Made by a program: the position numbers and the translations under genes. A stretch of 5,974 nt of DNA, taken from assembly GCA_016463455.1 (NCBI GenBank), contig JAEMRG010000126.1, forward strand, positions 1 through 5,974, read 5' to 3'. This document shows positions 5,271 to 5,974 of the stretch, piece after piece. Positions within the stretch are counted from its first letter, which is position 1, and every line of letters begins with the position of its first letter. This DNA comes from Rhodoferax sp. (GTDB lineage Bacteria > Pseudomonadota > Gammaproteobacteria > Burkholderiales > Burkholderiaceae_C). Under the pieces are notes generated by a model. The model was given only the letters and a program-made list of their open reading frames with translations, did no database searches and was not told the origin of the DNA.

Positions 5271-5974
5271 ATGCACCCTGCTTCGCCCCCCTCCTCTCCC
5301 GTGTCCGAGCGTGTCCAAGAGGCCCTGGCCGTCACCTTGCGGGGCTGTGAAGAGCTGATTCCCCACGAGGACTGGGTAAAAAAGCTGGTCCGTTCCGAGA
5401 CCACCAACACCCCGCTGCGCATCAAACTGGGCCTGGACCCGACGGCGCCTGACATCCACATCGGCCACACCGTGGTGCTGAACAAAATGCGCCAGTTGCA
5501 GGACTTGGGGCACCAGGTCATCTTCCTGATCGGCGACTTCACCACCATGATTGGCGACCCCTCCGGCCGCAACAGCACCCGCCCGCCGCTAACCCGCGAG
5601 CAGATCGAGGCCAACGCCCAGACTTATTACAAACAAGCCTCGCTGGTGTTGGACCCGGCCAAAACCGAGATCCGCTACAACAGTGAGTGGAGCGATCCGC
5701 TGGGGGCGCGCGGCATGATCCAGCTAGCCAGCCGCTACACCGTGGCGCGCATGATGGAGCGCAATGACTTTCACGACCGCTTTAAAGGCGGGCAGTCCAT
5801 CAGCGTGCATGAGTTTCTCTACCCGCTGATGCAGGGCTATGACAGCGTGGCCCTCAAAAGTGACTTGGAGCTGGGCGGAACCGACCAGAAGTTCAACCTG
5901 CTGGTAGGCCGCCATCTGCAAGCCGAATACGGCCAGGAGCCGCAGTGCATCCTGACCATGCCGCTGCTCGAGGG
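5271..5974 (+). CDS. tyrS: Tyrosine-tRNA ligase, N-terminal part (cut by the window edge)
   Basis: The enzyme charges tRNA-Tyr with tyrosine in the cytoplasm. The 234 complete codons cover most of the class I catalytic domain: the HIGH motif within GLDPTAPDIHIGH (54-66), GDFTTMIGDPSGR (88-100), the tyrosine-binding YPLMQGYDS with Tyr184, Gln188 and Asp191, and GGTDQKFN (202-209). The DPTAPDIHIGH form marks the TyrZ-like branch of about 400 residues found in Pseudomonas and other proteobacteria, not the E. coli TyrS branch. The KMSKS loop and the S4-like C-terminal domain should lie beyond position 5974. The start is ATG 5271, the only plausible in-frame start, although no Shine-Dalgarno precedes it. 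It runs divergently from the M23 gene. Confidence 0.96.
   Translation, partial: MHPASPPSSPVSERVQEALAVTLRGCEELIPHEDWVKKLVRSETTNTPLRIKLGLDPTAPDIHIGHTVVLNKMRQLQDLGHQVIFLIGDFTTMIGDPSGRNSTRPPLTREQIEANAQTYYKQASLVLDPAKTEIRYNSEWSDPLGARGMIQLASRYTVARMMERNDFHDRFKGGQSISVHEFLYPLMQGYDSVALKSDLELGGTDQKFNLLVGRHLQAEYGQEPQCILTMPLLE

Overview
The window looks like a chromosomal core region of a betaproteobacterium in the Burkholderiales, most likely a Comamonadaceae relative (Rhodoferax/Polaromonas/Acidovorax neighbourhood). This rests on the L13, S9, ErpA and TyrRS sequences as I remember the family, the GC-rich codon use, and the gene order; no database was searched. I see no mobile element, RNA gene, CRISPR array or sign of recent transfer.

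Left part, + strand (1-2579): a short leader, then rplM (L13) and rpsI (S9), which overlap by ATGA, followed by a strong hairpin. Next come a membrane-anchored coiled-coil protein of unknown function (DUF6776-like), a bactofilin, and erpA, an A-type Fe-S carrier. The erpA promoter carries what reads as an IscR type 1-like box over the spacer and -10 region.

Right part: anmK and an M23 endopeptidase gene form a two-gene unit on the - strand (5115 down to 2580). It converges on erpA with no base between the two stop codons. tyrS is divergent from the M23 gene and runs off the right edge after 234 codons. From memory, the same tyrS / M23 / anmK / erpA order occurs in Pseudomonas, so this is an old conserved neighbourhood.

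How the genes fit together: L13 and S9 are made as a pair for the ribosome. The M23 enzyme is expected to open peptidoglycan cross-links, and AnmK recycles the anhydro-sugar released during wall turnover. The bactofilin and the membrane coiled-coil protein may belong to the same wall or shape biology, which is inference. ErpA supplies Fe-S clusters and TyrRS charges tRNA-Tyr; they are probably neighbours by history rather than by pathway.

No wholly new system is evident. The best leads are the IscR-like box, the Shine-Dalgarno of the DUF6776-like gene lying inside its own small hairpin, an L13 tail that appears to come from loss of a stop codon, the stop-to-stop palindrome at erpA/anmK, and a tyrS leader without a Shine-Dalgarno sequence.
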